A stretch of 36,411 nt of DNA, taken from the NCBI GenBank assembly GCA_021295965.1, contig JAGWBI010000025.1:1-36411 (forward strand), in the 5' to 3' direction. Below are positions 15,824 through 23,766 of this stretch, in pieces. The notes under the pieces were generated by a model. The model did not search any database, was not told the origin of the DNA, and saw only the letters and a list, made by a program, of their open reading frames with translations. The stretch comes from Dehalococcoidia bacterium (GTDB taxonomy: Bacteria; Chloroflexota; Dehalococcoidia; Lucifugimonadales; UBA3495). Within the stretch, counting starts at the first letter, position 1. Each line of letters begins with the position of its first letter. A program made the position numbers and the translations under genes.

Positions 15824-16768
15824 TCATGCGCCCAAGCGTTCCGCCACCGGCAGAACGTGCTCCGCCAGATGCTCCATGACCTGGATGCAAGGCCCGATGC
15901 CGTCAACGCGGAAGTCGAAAGTGAGCTGGTCAATTCCCAACTCGTTGCAGTAGTGAACGTCGTCGATCACGGCCTGCGTGGTGTTGATCAAGGCCCCGCC
16001 GGAACGAACCCCCACGCCCTCCTCGGATCCGTCCATATCCGTAAAATGCAGGCTGCGCTTCAAGGATACCGTGATGTCGGACGGATCCCGACCGGCCCGC
16101 TCCGTTTGCTCCCGCAGATAAGGCAGGTTCTCAGCGACGAAGTCCGGGGTTTGCCTGGTGGTGTGCCAACAATCGCCGTACTTGGCCGTGCGCCGCAGCG
16201 CCCGCCGGGTGTGTCCGCCCACCCAAATGGGGATGCGGGGGCGTTGCAAGGGTTTCGGCTCAAAGAAGATCCCATCAATCTGGTAGTACTTGCCCTTGTG
16301 TTCGGGCGTTTCCTCCGTCCACAGGGCGTTGAATATTTCCAGAAACTCGTCCGTCATGGGCCCCCGGTCGGCGTAAGGGACGCCCAGGATGTCAAACTCT
16401 TTCTCCAACCAACCCACGCCGACGCCACAAATCATACGTCCGCCGGAAAGCACGTCCAGAGAAGCAAACATCTTCGCCTGCACCACCGGATTGCGATACG
16501 GCAGAATCAGGACGGTGCTGCCCAGACGAATTTCGTTGGTACAGGCCGCCATGAAACCCAACATGGTCATGGTTTCCAGGAACGGCTCGTCCGAGGGCCG
16601 CTGAAACGCCCCAGTGGGAGTGTAGGGGTACTGGTTGGTCCCACCCACCGGCAACACGATATGGTCGCCGGCCATGACCGACTCAAAACCCAACCTTTCG
16701 GCGCGTTGGCAAAACTCGCGAATTCCCTCAGCATCAGGTAGGCGGGGAATGCTGACACCTATTTTCAT
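15824..16768 (-). CDS. LLM-class (luciferase-like) F420-dependent oxidoreductase
   Basis: TIM-barrel flavin/F420 oxidoreductase of the bacterial luciferase superfamily, 314 residues. It begins MKIGVSIPRLPDAEGIREF and carries ESVMAGDHIVLPVG, LTVL-type LGSTVLILPYRNPVVQAKMF, SGGRMICGVGVGWLEKEF and PIWVGGHTRRALRRTAKYGD, the usual LLM blocks; the GVGVGW segment is typical of F420-dependent members annotated TIGR03619-like. The ATG at 16768 has AGGAG 8-9 bases upstream; a longer open frame reaches 16819. Substrate unknown. Confidence 0.9.
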   Translation of the reverse strand: MKIGVSIPRLPDAEGIREFCQRAERLGFESVMAGDHIVLPVGGTNQYPYTPTGAFQRPSDEPFLETMTMLGFMAACTNEIRLGSTVLILPYRNPVVQAKMFASLDVLSGGRMICGVGVGWLEKEFDILGVPYADRGPMTDEFLEIFNALWTEETPEHKGKYYQIDGIFFEPKPLQRPRIPIWVGGHTRRALRRTAKYGDCWHTTRQTPDFVAENLPYLREQTERAGRDPSDITVSLKRSLHFTDMDGSEEGVGVRSGGALINTTQAVIDDVHYCNELGIDQLTFDFRVDGIGPCIQVMEHLAEHVLPVAERLGA

Positions 16769-16836
16769 TGCGGCAACTCCTGGAGGCGGACGGATTGGCG
16801 GAACGGTCGCCACTCGCATGAACCAATGGACACCGG

Positions 16837-16842
16837 ATTATA
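16837..16842 (-). promoter_or_regulatory. -10 element upstream of the LLM oxidoreductase gene
   Basis: Minus-strand TATAAT 69 bases upstream of the start codon; no consensus -35 at the right distance. Confidence 0.45.
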
Positions 16843-16943
16843 GCACCGGCGACATGATGAGGCGCTTCCGGCAAGGACCCTTTCGCTTCGGCGAGGACCA
16901 TAGCGCCATCCCTGTCATTACCATGAAAATAGCCGTCATAACG

Positions 16944-16970
16944 CCGGGGCAACCCTTGTGGTTGCCCCGG
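16944..16970. repeat. Intergenic hairpin, GGGGCAACC type
   Basis: CCGGGGCAACC, a 5-base loop (CTTGT) and GGTTGCCCCGG form a perfect 11-bp stem. It lies in the 482-base gap between the divergent LLM gene and hisZ, which otherwise holds the MITE-like element at 17029-17194 and no gene. Sister copies are at 21794 and 27563. Confidence 0.88.
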
Positions 16971-17028
16971 CTGGCGCAACCTTATTTTCATTCTTCATAC
17001 CCGGCCTCGGCAAGACCATGCGCAATTC

Positions 17029-17194
17029 CCAGGGCTATCGCATATGAAATTACAACTACGTCACTCCGGCGAAAGCCGGAGTCCAGAAACCGCCAAACGC
17101 TTGATTTCCGCAACGTAACTGATGATTTAGGTGACTGGATTCCGGCTTTCGCCGGAATGACGGTGGTGAGACAGTTCATATGCGATAGCCCTGG
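17029..17194. mobile_element. MITE-like element with nested inverted repeats
   Basis: Outer 20-bp perfect inverted repeats: CCAGGGCTATCGCATATGAA (17029-17048) and its reverse complement (17175-17194). Inside is a second inverted pair, 17059-17086 and 17135-17162, and each of these is itself a hairpin with a GAAA or TTTC loop (CCGGCGAAAGCCGG). This inner motif is a widespread bacterial intergenic repeat. A third half-copy (CCGGGCTTTCGCCGGAATCC) follows at 17202-17221. There is no transposase, so any mobility would be in trans. Confidence 0.72.
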
Positions 17195-17236
17195 CGCAAT
17201 TCCGGGCTTTCGCCGGAATCCCATATTGGTAAGTGG

Positions 17237-17242
17237 TACAAT
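17237..17242 (+). promoter_or_regulatory. -10 element of the histidine operon, with a leaderless start
   Basis: TACAAT, 8 bases, then ATG (17251). The predicted start site falls at the start codon, as for the S41 protease gene. No consensus -35 is seen; the upstream DNA belongs to the repeat cluster. Confidence 0.5.
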
Positions 17243-17250
17243 ATCTGCCG

Positions 17251-18669
17251 ATGATTGCCCCTGCCGCTGCTGCTCATCCCAACCCAGTCCGTCTTCTGCC
17301 GGGCATGCGTGACCTGTCACCTGCTGCCTTCTTGCGAAAACGGGAAGTGGAACGTCGCCTCGCCGATTTCATTGCTCGCTTCGGTTACGCGCTGCTGGAA
17401 GTGCCCATTCTGGAGGCTACCGAACTGTTCCTTCGCAAATCCGGAGGAGACCTGGCCGCCCGCATGTATTCCTTCACGGATCCAGGATCCAATGCGGTGA
17501 GCCTGCGCCCGGAATTCACTTCCGCCATCATGCGCCACTACCTGGAGCGCAATCCTGATGTCGGTCATCCTTCGTTGGCCCGTTGGCAGTATTCCGGCCC
17601 GGTCTTCCGCTACGACCCCAGCAGTCCGCCTCCGGCGGACGGAAGCGGTCAATTCACCCAGGTGGGCGCCGAACTCGTCGGTTCCAACTCCATCTTGGCC
17701 GACGCCGAATTGCTGGCCTTGGCTGCCGGCATCCCCGATGAAATTGGCATCACCGATTATCGACTGCGGCTAGCCGACCTGGACGTGCTGGACAGTGTCC
17801 TTGACACCGTGGGTCTTTCCGACCGCGCCAGGGCATTCATCGTATCTAACATGAACCGCATCGGCGATGGCGCGGACAGCCGGCCCGATATCTTGAGCCG
17901 GGCCGCCGAACTGCACATCGTGTCCGGTATCGGCTTGCCCGACGAAGAAACCCACTTGGCCTCCGCCGTCTCCGGAATGCCCGACGACATCGCCCGCACG
18001 GTGCTCTCCGGCTTCATGCGCTGGAACTCCTCCGCGGACGCGCCCCTTGGCCGGCGGTCGCCCGACGAGATCGTTGATCGTCTGCTCCGCAAGCTCCGGG
18101 GAGGCGACGACGCCGACGCCATCGAACGCGGCATCGCATTGGCCAGTCAACTGGCCTCGGTGCGCGGCGATCCCTCCGTCGCCCTTCCCCAGGCCCAGTC
18201 AATTGTGGCTGCGTCGGGAGCTGATCCCGCCGCGATCCAGCGACTGACCGATCTGGCCTCACTGGTTAGCAATGAACCGTCAATCGCAGGTCGGTTCACC
18301 ATAGACTTCTCATTGGCTCGGGGCATCGCCTATTACAACGGCATCATCTTCGATATAGTGCCCATCGACGGGGAGGAACCCCTGGGCGGTGGCGGACGAT
18401 ACGACGCCCTGGCTCGTGCCCTGGGCGCCGCCTGCCCCGTACCGGCTCTGGGCTTCGCCTTCACGCTGGAGTCCCTGCTGGCGGCGATGCCTACCGACGG
18501 AACGACCAACGCCGTAACCGAGGCGGTGTTTGTAGCTCCGGAAAATCCCGCCAACCCGGCCGCCGCGTTGCGAGCCGCCGCCCAATTGCGCCGCCAGGGT
18601 CGCACCGCCGTCCTTGATGTCGGCGGGTATCCCGAAGATGTAAAATATCCGCGCACTATCATCGCGTAA
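17251..18669 (+). CDS. hisZ: ATP phosphoribosyltransferase regulatory subunit HisZ
   Basis: HisRS-like paralogue of 472 residues that normally activates short-form HisG in the first step of histidine synthesis. Class II synthetase-like blocks: LLPGMRDLSPAAFLRKREVE, GPVFRYDPSS (motif 2-like, followed by GQFTQVGAELVG), LARGIAYYNGIIFDIV and LGGGGRYDALARALG. Motif 2 is altered compared with true HisRS (no PQxGRxREF), and the C-terminal anticodon-binding domain is short, about 50-60 residues. With hisG next, HisZ is preferred over HisS. I set the start at ATG 17251 because the TACAAT box lies just upstream; a GTG at 17233 would lie before that promoter. Confidence 0.83.
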   Translation: MIAPAAAAHPNPVRLLPGMRDLSPAAFLRKREVERRLADFIARFGYALLEVPILEATELFLRKSGGDLAARMYSFTDPGSNAVSLRPEFTSAIMRHYLERNPDVGHPSLARWQYSGPVFRYDPSSPPPADGSGQFTQVGAELVGSNSILADAELLALAAGIPDEIGITDYRLRLADLDVLDSVLDTVGLSDRARAFIVSNMNRIGDGADSRPDILSRAAELHIVSGIGLPDEETHLASAVSGMPDDIARTVLSGFMRWNSSADAPLGRRSPDEIVDRLLRKLRGGDDADAIERGIALASQLASVRGDPSVALPQAQSIVAASGADPAAIQRLTDLASLVSNEPSIAGRFTIDFSLARGIAYYNGIIFDIVPIDGEEPLGGGGRYDALARALGAACPVPALGFAFTLESLLAAMPTDGTTNAVTEAVFVAPENPANPAAALRAAAQLRRQGRTAVLDVGGYPEDVKYPRTIIA

Positions 18670-18684
18670 CCTTGGGGTGGCGTT

Positions 18685-19704
18685 TTGAGACTGGTTATAC
18701 CGAGCGACGGCGAGTTGGGGGAACCAACCATGAGCTTCCTGGCGTCCTGCGGCGTCAAGGTGAGCCGGCCCAACGCCCGCCGCTACACCGGCTCCATCCC
18801 GTCTTTGCCCGGTATCGACGTCCTGTTCCAGCGCACCGCCGACATCACCTCCAAGGTGGAGGAAGGCAGCGCCGAAATGGGAATCACCGGTTTGGATCGC
18901 CTCATGGAATACCGGCACGACGATGACGCCGTGGTGCCGGTGATGGACGACCTCGGGTTTGGAGGATGCGACTACGTCCTCGCCGTACCCGATTCCTGGC
19001 TTGACGTAACCTCCATCGATGACCTCGCTGACCTCGCGTTGGAGTTCCACGAACGGGGCCGCCAACTGCGTATCGCCACCAAGTATCCCCGTCTGCTGCG
19101 CCGCTACTTGTTTGAACGGGGCATCAACTTCTTCACCCTCGTCCCGGCCAGCGGTACCCTGGAGGCTGCTCCCATCGCCGGTTATGCCGACCTCATTGCC
19201 GACCTGAGCGCTACCGGCACGACCCTTCGCGAGAACCGCCTCAAGACACTGGAAGGCGGTACCATTCTTACGTCTCAGGCGTGCCTTATCGCCAACCCGG
19301 CTTCTCTTGCCGGCTGCCCGGCTGACCTGCAGTTGGCCCAATCCTTTACCGAGATGCTGGAAGCGCGTTTGCGCGCCGAACCCTACTATCGGATCACCGC
19401 CAACGTGCAGGGACGTTCCGCCGAGGATGTCAGCGCCATGATCTTGGCCCGCCCCGAGATCGCCGGTATTCAGGGACCAACCGTAGCCCGCGTTTTCAGC
19501 GTCGAAGAAGATGACTGGTATGCCGTATCCCTGCTGATACGCAAAAACAGATTGCTCGATGCCGTCTCCCACCTGCGCGAATGCGGCGGAGTGGACATCG
19601 CCGCCGCCCAGTTGTCATATCTTTTCAAAGGCCAATCCCAGGCTTTCAAGGGCTTCATGGACCGCATCGCCGCTCCTAATGGAGGTTACGAAGCTGATGC
19701 CTAA
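18685..19704 (+). CDS. hisG: ATP phosphoribosyltransferase HisG, apparently with a C-terminal regulatory-like domain
   Basis: First enzyme of histidine synthesis, joining ATP and PRPP. The fold is periplasmic-binding-like; the PRPP loop DLSATGTTLRENRLKTLEGG is at about residues 174-193, and the N-terminus has MRLVIPSDGELGEPTMSFLA and SAEMGITGLDRLMEY. At 339 residues it exceeds short-form HisG (about 210), and the last 90 (DDWYAVSLLIRKNRLLDAVS, then HLRECGGVDIAAAQLSYLF) resemble the HisG_C histidine-binding domain of long forms. Long forms do not usually need HisZ, yet hisZ precedes it. The start is TTG 18685, with GGGGTGG 4-5 bases upstream. Confidence 0.9.
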   Translation: MRLVIPSDGELGEPTMSFLASCGVKVSRPNARRYTGSIPSLPGIDVLFQRTADITSKVEEGSAEMGITGLDRLMEYRHDDDAVVPVMDDLGFGGCDYVLAVPDSWLDVTSIDDLADLALEFHERGRQLRIATKYPRLLRRYLFERGINFFTLVPASGTLEAAPIAGYADLIADLSATGTTLRENRLKTLEGGTILTSQACLIANPASLAGCPADLQLAQSFTEMLEARLRAEPYYRITANVQGRSAEDVSAMILARPEIAGIQGPTVARVFSVEEDDWYAVSLLIRKNRLLDAVSHLRECGGVDIAAAQLSYLFKGQSQAFKGFMDRIAAPNGGYEADA

Positions 19705-20458
19705 CCTCCCTATGCACATCTACATCTGCCAGCAGGTCGCTACTGAACTGGACTGGGGTTACGCCCACGACCATTCCGGCGCCGCCTATTTGGGATCCAC
19801 TACGCCGGACATCCGCGCCATGACCAAATGGGAACGGGCGCGCACCCATTTTTCCGACCTGTCCGTGACCCACGTCGGTAGCGGCGTTCAGCGAATGTTC
19901 GAGCTGCACCCCCACCTTGCCGGATCCGACAACGGCCTTGCGCCCCAGACCAGGGCGTTCCTGCTCGGTTACGTCAGCCACCTGGTCGCCGATGAAGTCT
20001 GGATCACCAGCATGTTCCGTCCTCACTTCGGCCCCGAAACCCGGGTAACCGACACCGAAATCGAAGCGCACATCTGGGATCGCGCCCTGCAGCTTGATAT
20101 GGACCGCGCGGTGCTGGAAGATAACGAGCGTCTCGTTGTCGAAAACGACGCCATCGCCGCAGTGGATCTGATGCCGGCGCTGGAATTCCTCCAGGACGAA
20201 CTGATTGACGAGTGGCGCGGCTGGGTGGCTCGCCTCCTTGGCTGGGATTTCACCTGGGAAAGGCTGAAACGCGCACTCAACCGTATGTACCGTGACAACG
20301 ACGACGTCCAGTTGGTGGTGGACGGATTCCTCGAACAGATGCCGCAGAGCTTGGAGCGGGTGTACGAACGGATTCCCCACGAACTTGTCGACGCCTATCG
20401 CCAGCGCGTCATCGATGAAACCAAGGTCCAGGCCAGGGAGTACCTCAGTGCGCATTAA
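19697..20458 (+). CDS. Zinc-dependent phospholipase C-like protein inside the his operon
   Basis: 253 residues resembling the Zn_dep_PLPC (S1/P1-phospholipase C-like) family: MHIYICQQVATELDWGYAHD near the N-terminus, then AAYLGSTTPDIRAMTKWERA and AFLLGYVSHLVADEVWITSM. Early His and Asp residues together with HxxxD-type YVSHLVADE are candidate zinc ligands. The all-helical C-terminal half (VLEDNERLVVENDAIAAVDL onward) is unassigned. There is no signal peptide, so a cytoplasmic role is expected. The ATG lies 8 bases inside the hisG end, with GGAGG 11 bases upstream, and the gene overlaps hisD by 11 bases, so it is translationally tied to histidine genes. No histidine-pathway step is missing that this fold would obviously supply; HisN-type phosphatase activity is a possibility only. 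Confidence 0.78.
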   Translation: MPNLPMHIYICQQVATELDWGYAHDHSGAAYLGSTTPDIRAMTKWERARTHFSDLSVTHVGSGVQRMFELHPHLAGSDNGLAPQTRAFLLGYVSHLVADEVWITSMFRPHFGPETRVTDTEIEAHIWDRALQLDMDRAVLEDNERLVVENDAIAAVDLMPALEFLQDELIDEWRGWVARLLGWDFTWERLKRALNRMYRDNDDVQLVVDGFLEQMPQSLERVYERIPHELVDAYRQRVIDETKVQAREYLSAH

Positions 20459-21794
20459 GCAGGTGCGCGGGCTGGCCGCCGCCGAATCGGTCCTGACCCG
20501 CATCGATCCCCTCGATCTGTCCTCCCTGCCGGACGAAACGCTCCAGCGTACCCGCGCCTTGTTCGGCTCCGACGCCACACCCGAATCCTCCGTTCTCCAG
20601 ATGCTGCGCGACGTTCGGGCCGAAGGCGACGACGCCGTCCGTCGCTACGCCAAATTGCTGGACGGCGCAGATCCTGAAAGTTTGGAAGTACCGGCCGCCG
20701 AACTCGACGCTGCGTGGGACGCCACACCCGATGACTTGAAGCGAGCCCTGCAGCTCGCCGCTGAGCGGATCACCGCGTTCCACCAAGCGACGTTGCCTCG
20801 CGATTGGGTGGACCTCGGCGGTGGCCTGGGTGAGCTGATACGCCCCTTGGAGCGTGTCGGCCTCTACGCCCCCGGCGGCACCGCCGCCTACCCTTCCACC
20901 GTGCTGATGACCGCCATACCGGCCCGTGTTGCTGGAGTACGCGAGGTAGTGCTGGCGACGCCACGCCGTGGAGCGGAACCCCTCAACGCCACCGTGCTGG
21001 CCGCCGCCCGCATCGCCGGCGTGGACGCCGTGTACCAGGTCGGAGGCGTTCCCGCCATCGGCGCCTTGGCATACGGTACAGAAAGCATCCGTAAAGTGGA
21101 CAAAATCTGCGGCCCCGGCAACGTCTTTGTCGCGTACGCCAAGCGCATGGTGCAGGGCCAGGTGGACATCGACGGCGTGTTCGGCCCCACCGAAACCATC
21201 GTCCTCGCCGACCACACGGCCAATCCGGTCTTCTGCGCCGCCGACCTCATCGCCCAGGCCGAACACGACCCGATGGCCTCCGCAATCCTGGTCACCGACT
21301 CCGAAACCCTGGTGAACGCCATAGAATCCGAGTTGGACGACCAGATCGCTGGCAACCCCCGCGCTGAAACCATCCGCCACTCCCTGGAACGGCAGGGATG
21401 CGTGGTGCTGGTGGAACAATTCTCCGAAGCCATTGCCGTGGCCAACCACATCGCGCCGGAGCATCTGTGCCTCATGGTGGCCGACCCCTGGGCCTGGGCT
21501 GGCGAGGTCCGCAACGCCGGCGGCCTGTTCCTGGGCGAGTTTTCCCCGGAGGTAATGGGGGACTACATTGCCGGCCCGTCCCACGTCATGCCCACTGGCG
21601 GCACCGCCCGTTTCAGTTCCGCTTTGAGCGTTCACCACTTCGTACGCACCATGCCGGTGGTCGGCCTCAGCCCCCAGCGTTTCGCCGATCTCGGGGCCGC
21701 CGCCGTCCGCATTGCTGAAGCCGAGGGTCTCCCCGGACACGCCGGCGCGGTCCAGGCTCGCCTCGACCACATCGCTACTATGACACCAACGTAG
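20448..21794 (+). CDS. hisD: Histidinol dehydrogenase HisD
   Basis: Zinc- and NAD-dependent enzyme of 448 residues oxidising L-histidinol to histidine. Diagnostic blocks: VGLYAPGGTAAYPSTVLMTA, VDKICGPGNVFVAYAKR, GVFGPTETIVLADHTANP, AAD-type CAADLIAQAEHDPMASAILV with zinc ligands Q/H, NHIAPEHLCLM and GPSHVMPTGGTARFSSALSV. The start is GTG 20448, 7 bases after GGGAG and overlapping the preceding stop by 11 bases; an open frame reaching 20292 is not needed. The TAG stop is part of the GTAGGGGC arm of the hairpin at 21794. Confidence 0.97.
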   Translation: MRIKQVRGLAAAESVLTRIDPLDLSSLPDETLQRTRALFGSDATPESSVLQMLRDVRAEGDDAVRRYAKLLDGADPESLEVPAAELDAAWDATPDDLKRALQLAAERITAFHQATLPRDWVDLGGGLGELIRPLERVGLYAPGGTAAYPSTVLMTAIPARVAGVREVVLATPRRGAEPLNATVLAAARIAGVDAVYQVGGVPAIGALAYGTESIRKVDKICGPGNVFVAYAKRMVQGQVDIDGVFGPTETIVLADHTANPVFCAADLIAQAEHDPMASAILVTDSETLVNAIESELDDQIAGNPRAETIRHSLERQGCVVLVEQFSEAIAVANHIAPEHLCLMVADPWAWAGEVRNAGGLFLGEFSPEVMGDYIAGPSHVMPTGGTARFSSALSVHHFVRTMPVVGLSPQRFADLGAAAVRIAEAEGLPGHAGAVQARLDHIATMTPT

Positions 21795-21816
21795 GGGCAA
21801 CCCTGGTGGTTGCCCC
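21794..21816. repeat. Intergenic hairpin between hisD and hisC, GGGGCAACC type
   Basis: GGGGCAACC, loop CTGGT, GGTTGCCCC: a perfect 9-bp stem occupying most of the 48-base hisD-hisC gap. Without a T tract it is unlikely to be a strong terminator here; it could act as an RNA-processing or stability element within the operon. Confidence 0.85.
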
Positions 21817-21842
21817 GCTCGCTCACGTCAGGACGCGCTCCT

Positions 21843-22940
21843 ATGCCTACCATAGAAGACCTGTTGCTCCCCCACATCAGCCGCCTCAAGACCTATCAGG
21901 GCGTTTCCCCCAGCGAAACGCTGGCCGAAGAGGCCGGGATTTCCCTGGAGCAGGTTATCCGGCTCAACGGTAACGAGAATCCCTACGGCCCTTCGCCGCA
22001 GGTCGCCGAAGCGCTGGGAAATTTCCGCGACTATAACCACTATCCGGACCCTGCCCAACGTCGTCTGCGGGGCTCCCTCTCTGAGTATCTGGGCGTGCCC
22101 GAAGACAACATCGTCGCCGGCAACGGCAGCGATGAAATCATCGACCTCCTCATGCGGATGTTCCTGGCGCCCGGCGACGAGATCATCATACCCGTGCCCA
22201 CCTTCGGTATGTATTCCTTTTCGGCAGACGTGGCCGGCGCCCACGCCGTCGCAGTACGACGGGACGATAGTTTCGACATCGACATCGAAGCCATTAAAGG
22301 CGCAATCAACCCGCGCACCAAGGCCATCTTCTTTCCCAGCCCCAACAATCCGACGGGCAACCTGGTCACCGAATCCCAGGCCCGCGCCCTGCTGGACACC
22401 GGACTGTTGGTGGTGGCCGACGAAGCCTACTACGATTTCTGCGGCCAGACGCTGATGCCGCTGCTCCCCGAATATCGCAACTTGGTCGTCTTGAGAACCT
22501 TCAGCAAGTGGGCTGGCCTGGCCGGCCTCCGCATCGGCGCCGGCGCTATGGACTCCGAACTGGCCGCTACCATGATGGGCGTGAAACCTCCCTACAACGT
22601 CAACTTGGCCGCCGAAGTCGCCTTGCTCGCTTCTCTGGAGGACACCTCCAATCTGCTGGAACGCGTCGATGCCATCGTCCAGGAGCGTGGTCGCATGTAC
22701 CGTCTCCTTTGCGACATTCCCGGCATCACGGTCTGGCCGTCCCAGGCCAACTTCATCCTTTGCAAAATGCCCGAAGGTCGCGGCCGCGAGGTGTACGAGG
22801 CCATGTGTCGCCGGGGCGTGTTCCTGCGCTACTTCGACAACGAACTGCTCCGGGATTACATCCGCTCCAGCGTGGGCAAACCGGAGGAAACCGACGCCGT
22901 TATCGCCGGATTCCGCGCCGTCCTGGGGGTGGACGCATAA
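21843..22940 (+). CDS. hisC: Histidinol-phosphate aminotransferase HisC
   Basis: PLP-dependent class I/II aminotransferase of 365 residues converting imidazole acetol phosphate to histidinol phosphate. Seen: LNGNENPYGPSPQVAEALGN, YPDPAQRRLRGSLSEYLGVP, GNGSDEIIDLLMRMF, FFPSPNNPTGNLV, VVADEAYYDF and the PLP-Lys region LRTFSKWAGLAGLRIGAG. I chose the ATG at 21843; an in-frame TTG at 21810 falls in the hairpin. The stop TAA overlaps the hisB ATG by one base (TAATG). Confidence 0.96.
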   Translation: MPTIEDLLLPHISRLKTYQGVSPSETLAEEAGISLEQVIRLNGNENPYGPSPQVAEALGNFRDYNHYPDPAQRRLRGSLSEYLGVPEDNIVAGNGSDEIIDLLMRMFLAPGDEIIIPVPTFGMYSFSADVAGAHAVAVRRDDSFDIDIEAIKGAINPRTKAIFFPSPNNPTGNLVTESQARALLDTGLLVVADEAYYDFCGQTLMPLLPEYRNLVVLRTFSKWAGLAGLRIGAGAMDSELAATMMGVKPPYNVNLAAEVALLASLEDTSNLLERVDAIVQERGRMYRLLCDIPGITVWPSQANFILCKMPEGRGREVYEAMCRRGVFLRYFDNELLRDYIRSSVGKPEETDAVIAGFRAVLGVDA

Positions 22941-23560
22941 TGACCGCCCTTGATGTTCCCGCCCGCGCCGCCGCCCTGGAACGGGCCACCGGCGAGACCC
23001 AAATCGCCATCAGCGTCAATCTGGACGGCCAGGGTCGCTACAACGTCGATACCGGCAATGGCTTCCTCGATCACATGGTCAGCCAGATCTCCCGGCACGG
23101 CCTGTTCGACATAGATCTCAAAGCCCGCGGCGATACCCACGTCGGTTGGCATCACCTTGTTGAAGATACCGCCATCATGCTGGGCCGCGCCTTCGGTCAA
23201 GCCCTCGGCGAACCCCGGGGGATCCGTCGCATGGGCCATGCCATCGTCCCGTTGGACGAGACCCTGGTAATGGTCGCCGTGGACTGGAGCGGCCGCCCTT
23301 ATGCCTCCGTGGAAACCACGCTGAACGACACCATGGTCGAAACCCTGTCCGGCGACCTCATCGCGCACTTCCTGGAATCCTTTGCCATCGAAGCCCGGAT
23401 CAACCTCCACGCCAAGGTCATCGCTGGCGTCAGCCCTCACCATAAAGCTGAAGCCTTGTGCAAAGCCCTCGCCCGGGCCCTCCGCGATGCCGTCGAGCCG
23501 GATCCCCGCGCTTCCGGCCAGGTCCCCAGCACCAAAGGCGTGCTGGACGCATCAGCGTGA
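22940..23560 (+). CDS. hisB: Imidazoleglycerol-phosphate dehydratase HisB
   Basis: Manganese-dependent dehydratase of 206 residues. The duplicated metal-binding motifs are clear: GFLDHMVSQISRHGLFD, GDTHVGWHHLVEDTAIMLG, HFLESFAIEARINLHAK and SPHHKAEALCKALARALRDA. It is monofunctional (no N-terminal HAD phosphatase domain as in enterobacteria). Last gene of the visible his operon; hisH, hisA, hisF and hisI are not in the window. A MITE-like repeat begins 13 bases after the stop. Confidence 0.97.
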   Translation: MTALDVPARAAALERATGETQIAISVNLDGQGRYNVDTGNGFLDHMVSQISRHGLFDIDLKARGDTHVGWHHLVEDTAIMLGRAFGQALGEPRGIRRMGHAIVPLDETLVMVAVDWSGRPYASVETTLNDTMVETLSGDLIAHFLESFAIEARINLHAKVIAGVSPHHKAEALCKALARALRDAVEPDPRASGQVPSTKGVLDASA

Positions 23561-23572
23561 CCGCCCCAACGC

Positions 23573-23678
23573 CAGGGCTTGTGCAAAGTAATCGGCCTCT
23601 TTGGTTTCCGCTCATCCTGAGCCTGTCGAAGGATGCTACCGTTTCGGAGTCGGCTAAAGGGACTTTGCACAAGCCCTG
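23573..23678. mobile_element. MITE-like element downstream of hisB
   Basis: A perfect 17-bp terminal inverted repeat, CAGGGCTTGTGCAAAGT at 23573-23589 with its reverse complement at 23662-23678. The interior holds the widespread CATCCTGAGCCTGTCGAAGG motif, which folds on itself (CATCCT/AGGATG). GCCCCAACGC before the left arm and GCCCCAACGC after the right arm form a possible 10-bp direct repeat (target-site duplication-like). The 206-base gap to the next gene holds this element and a promoter only. Confidence 0.7.
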
Positions 23679-23719
23679 CCCCAACGCTCTCGCCTGATTC
23701 CCCGGATCGCTTAATGGCG

Positions 23720-23725
23720 TATAAT
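23720..23725 (+). promoter_or_regulatory. -10 element of the 90-aa orphan gene
   Basis: Perfect TATAAT 47 bases before the start codon, with a strong SD AGGGAGGT (23752-23759) in the leader. Confidence 0.6.
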
Positions 23726-23766
23726 GAGACTACAGTCCGTCCAAGCTAATTAGGGAGGTAGGGGAA

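Noticed and set aside
16988-17320. Minus-strand 110-codon frame containing TVIPAKAGIQSP and LDSGFRRSDV
   Set aside because: These are the well-known translated forms of the intergenic GCCGGAATCC-type repeat, not a protein family.
17251-18669. Histidyl-tRNA synthetase (HisS)
   Set aside because: Motif 2 and the C-terminal anticodon domain are degenerate and hisG follows directly, so HisZ fits better.
18310-19572. Minus-strand open frame antisense to hisZ/hisG
   Set aside because: Shadow frame; the plus strand carries all conserved motifs.
20445-21800. Minus-strand open frame antisense to hisD
   Set aside because: Gly/His/Val-rich shadow of hisD with no motif.
23430-23697. Small frames on both strands around the CATCCTGAGCC repeat
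   Set aside because: Produced by the repeat and the end of hisB; no SD or conserved sequence.
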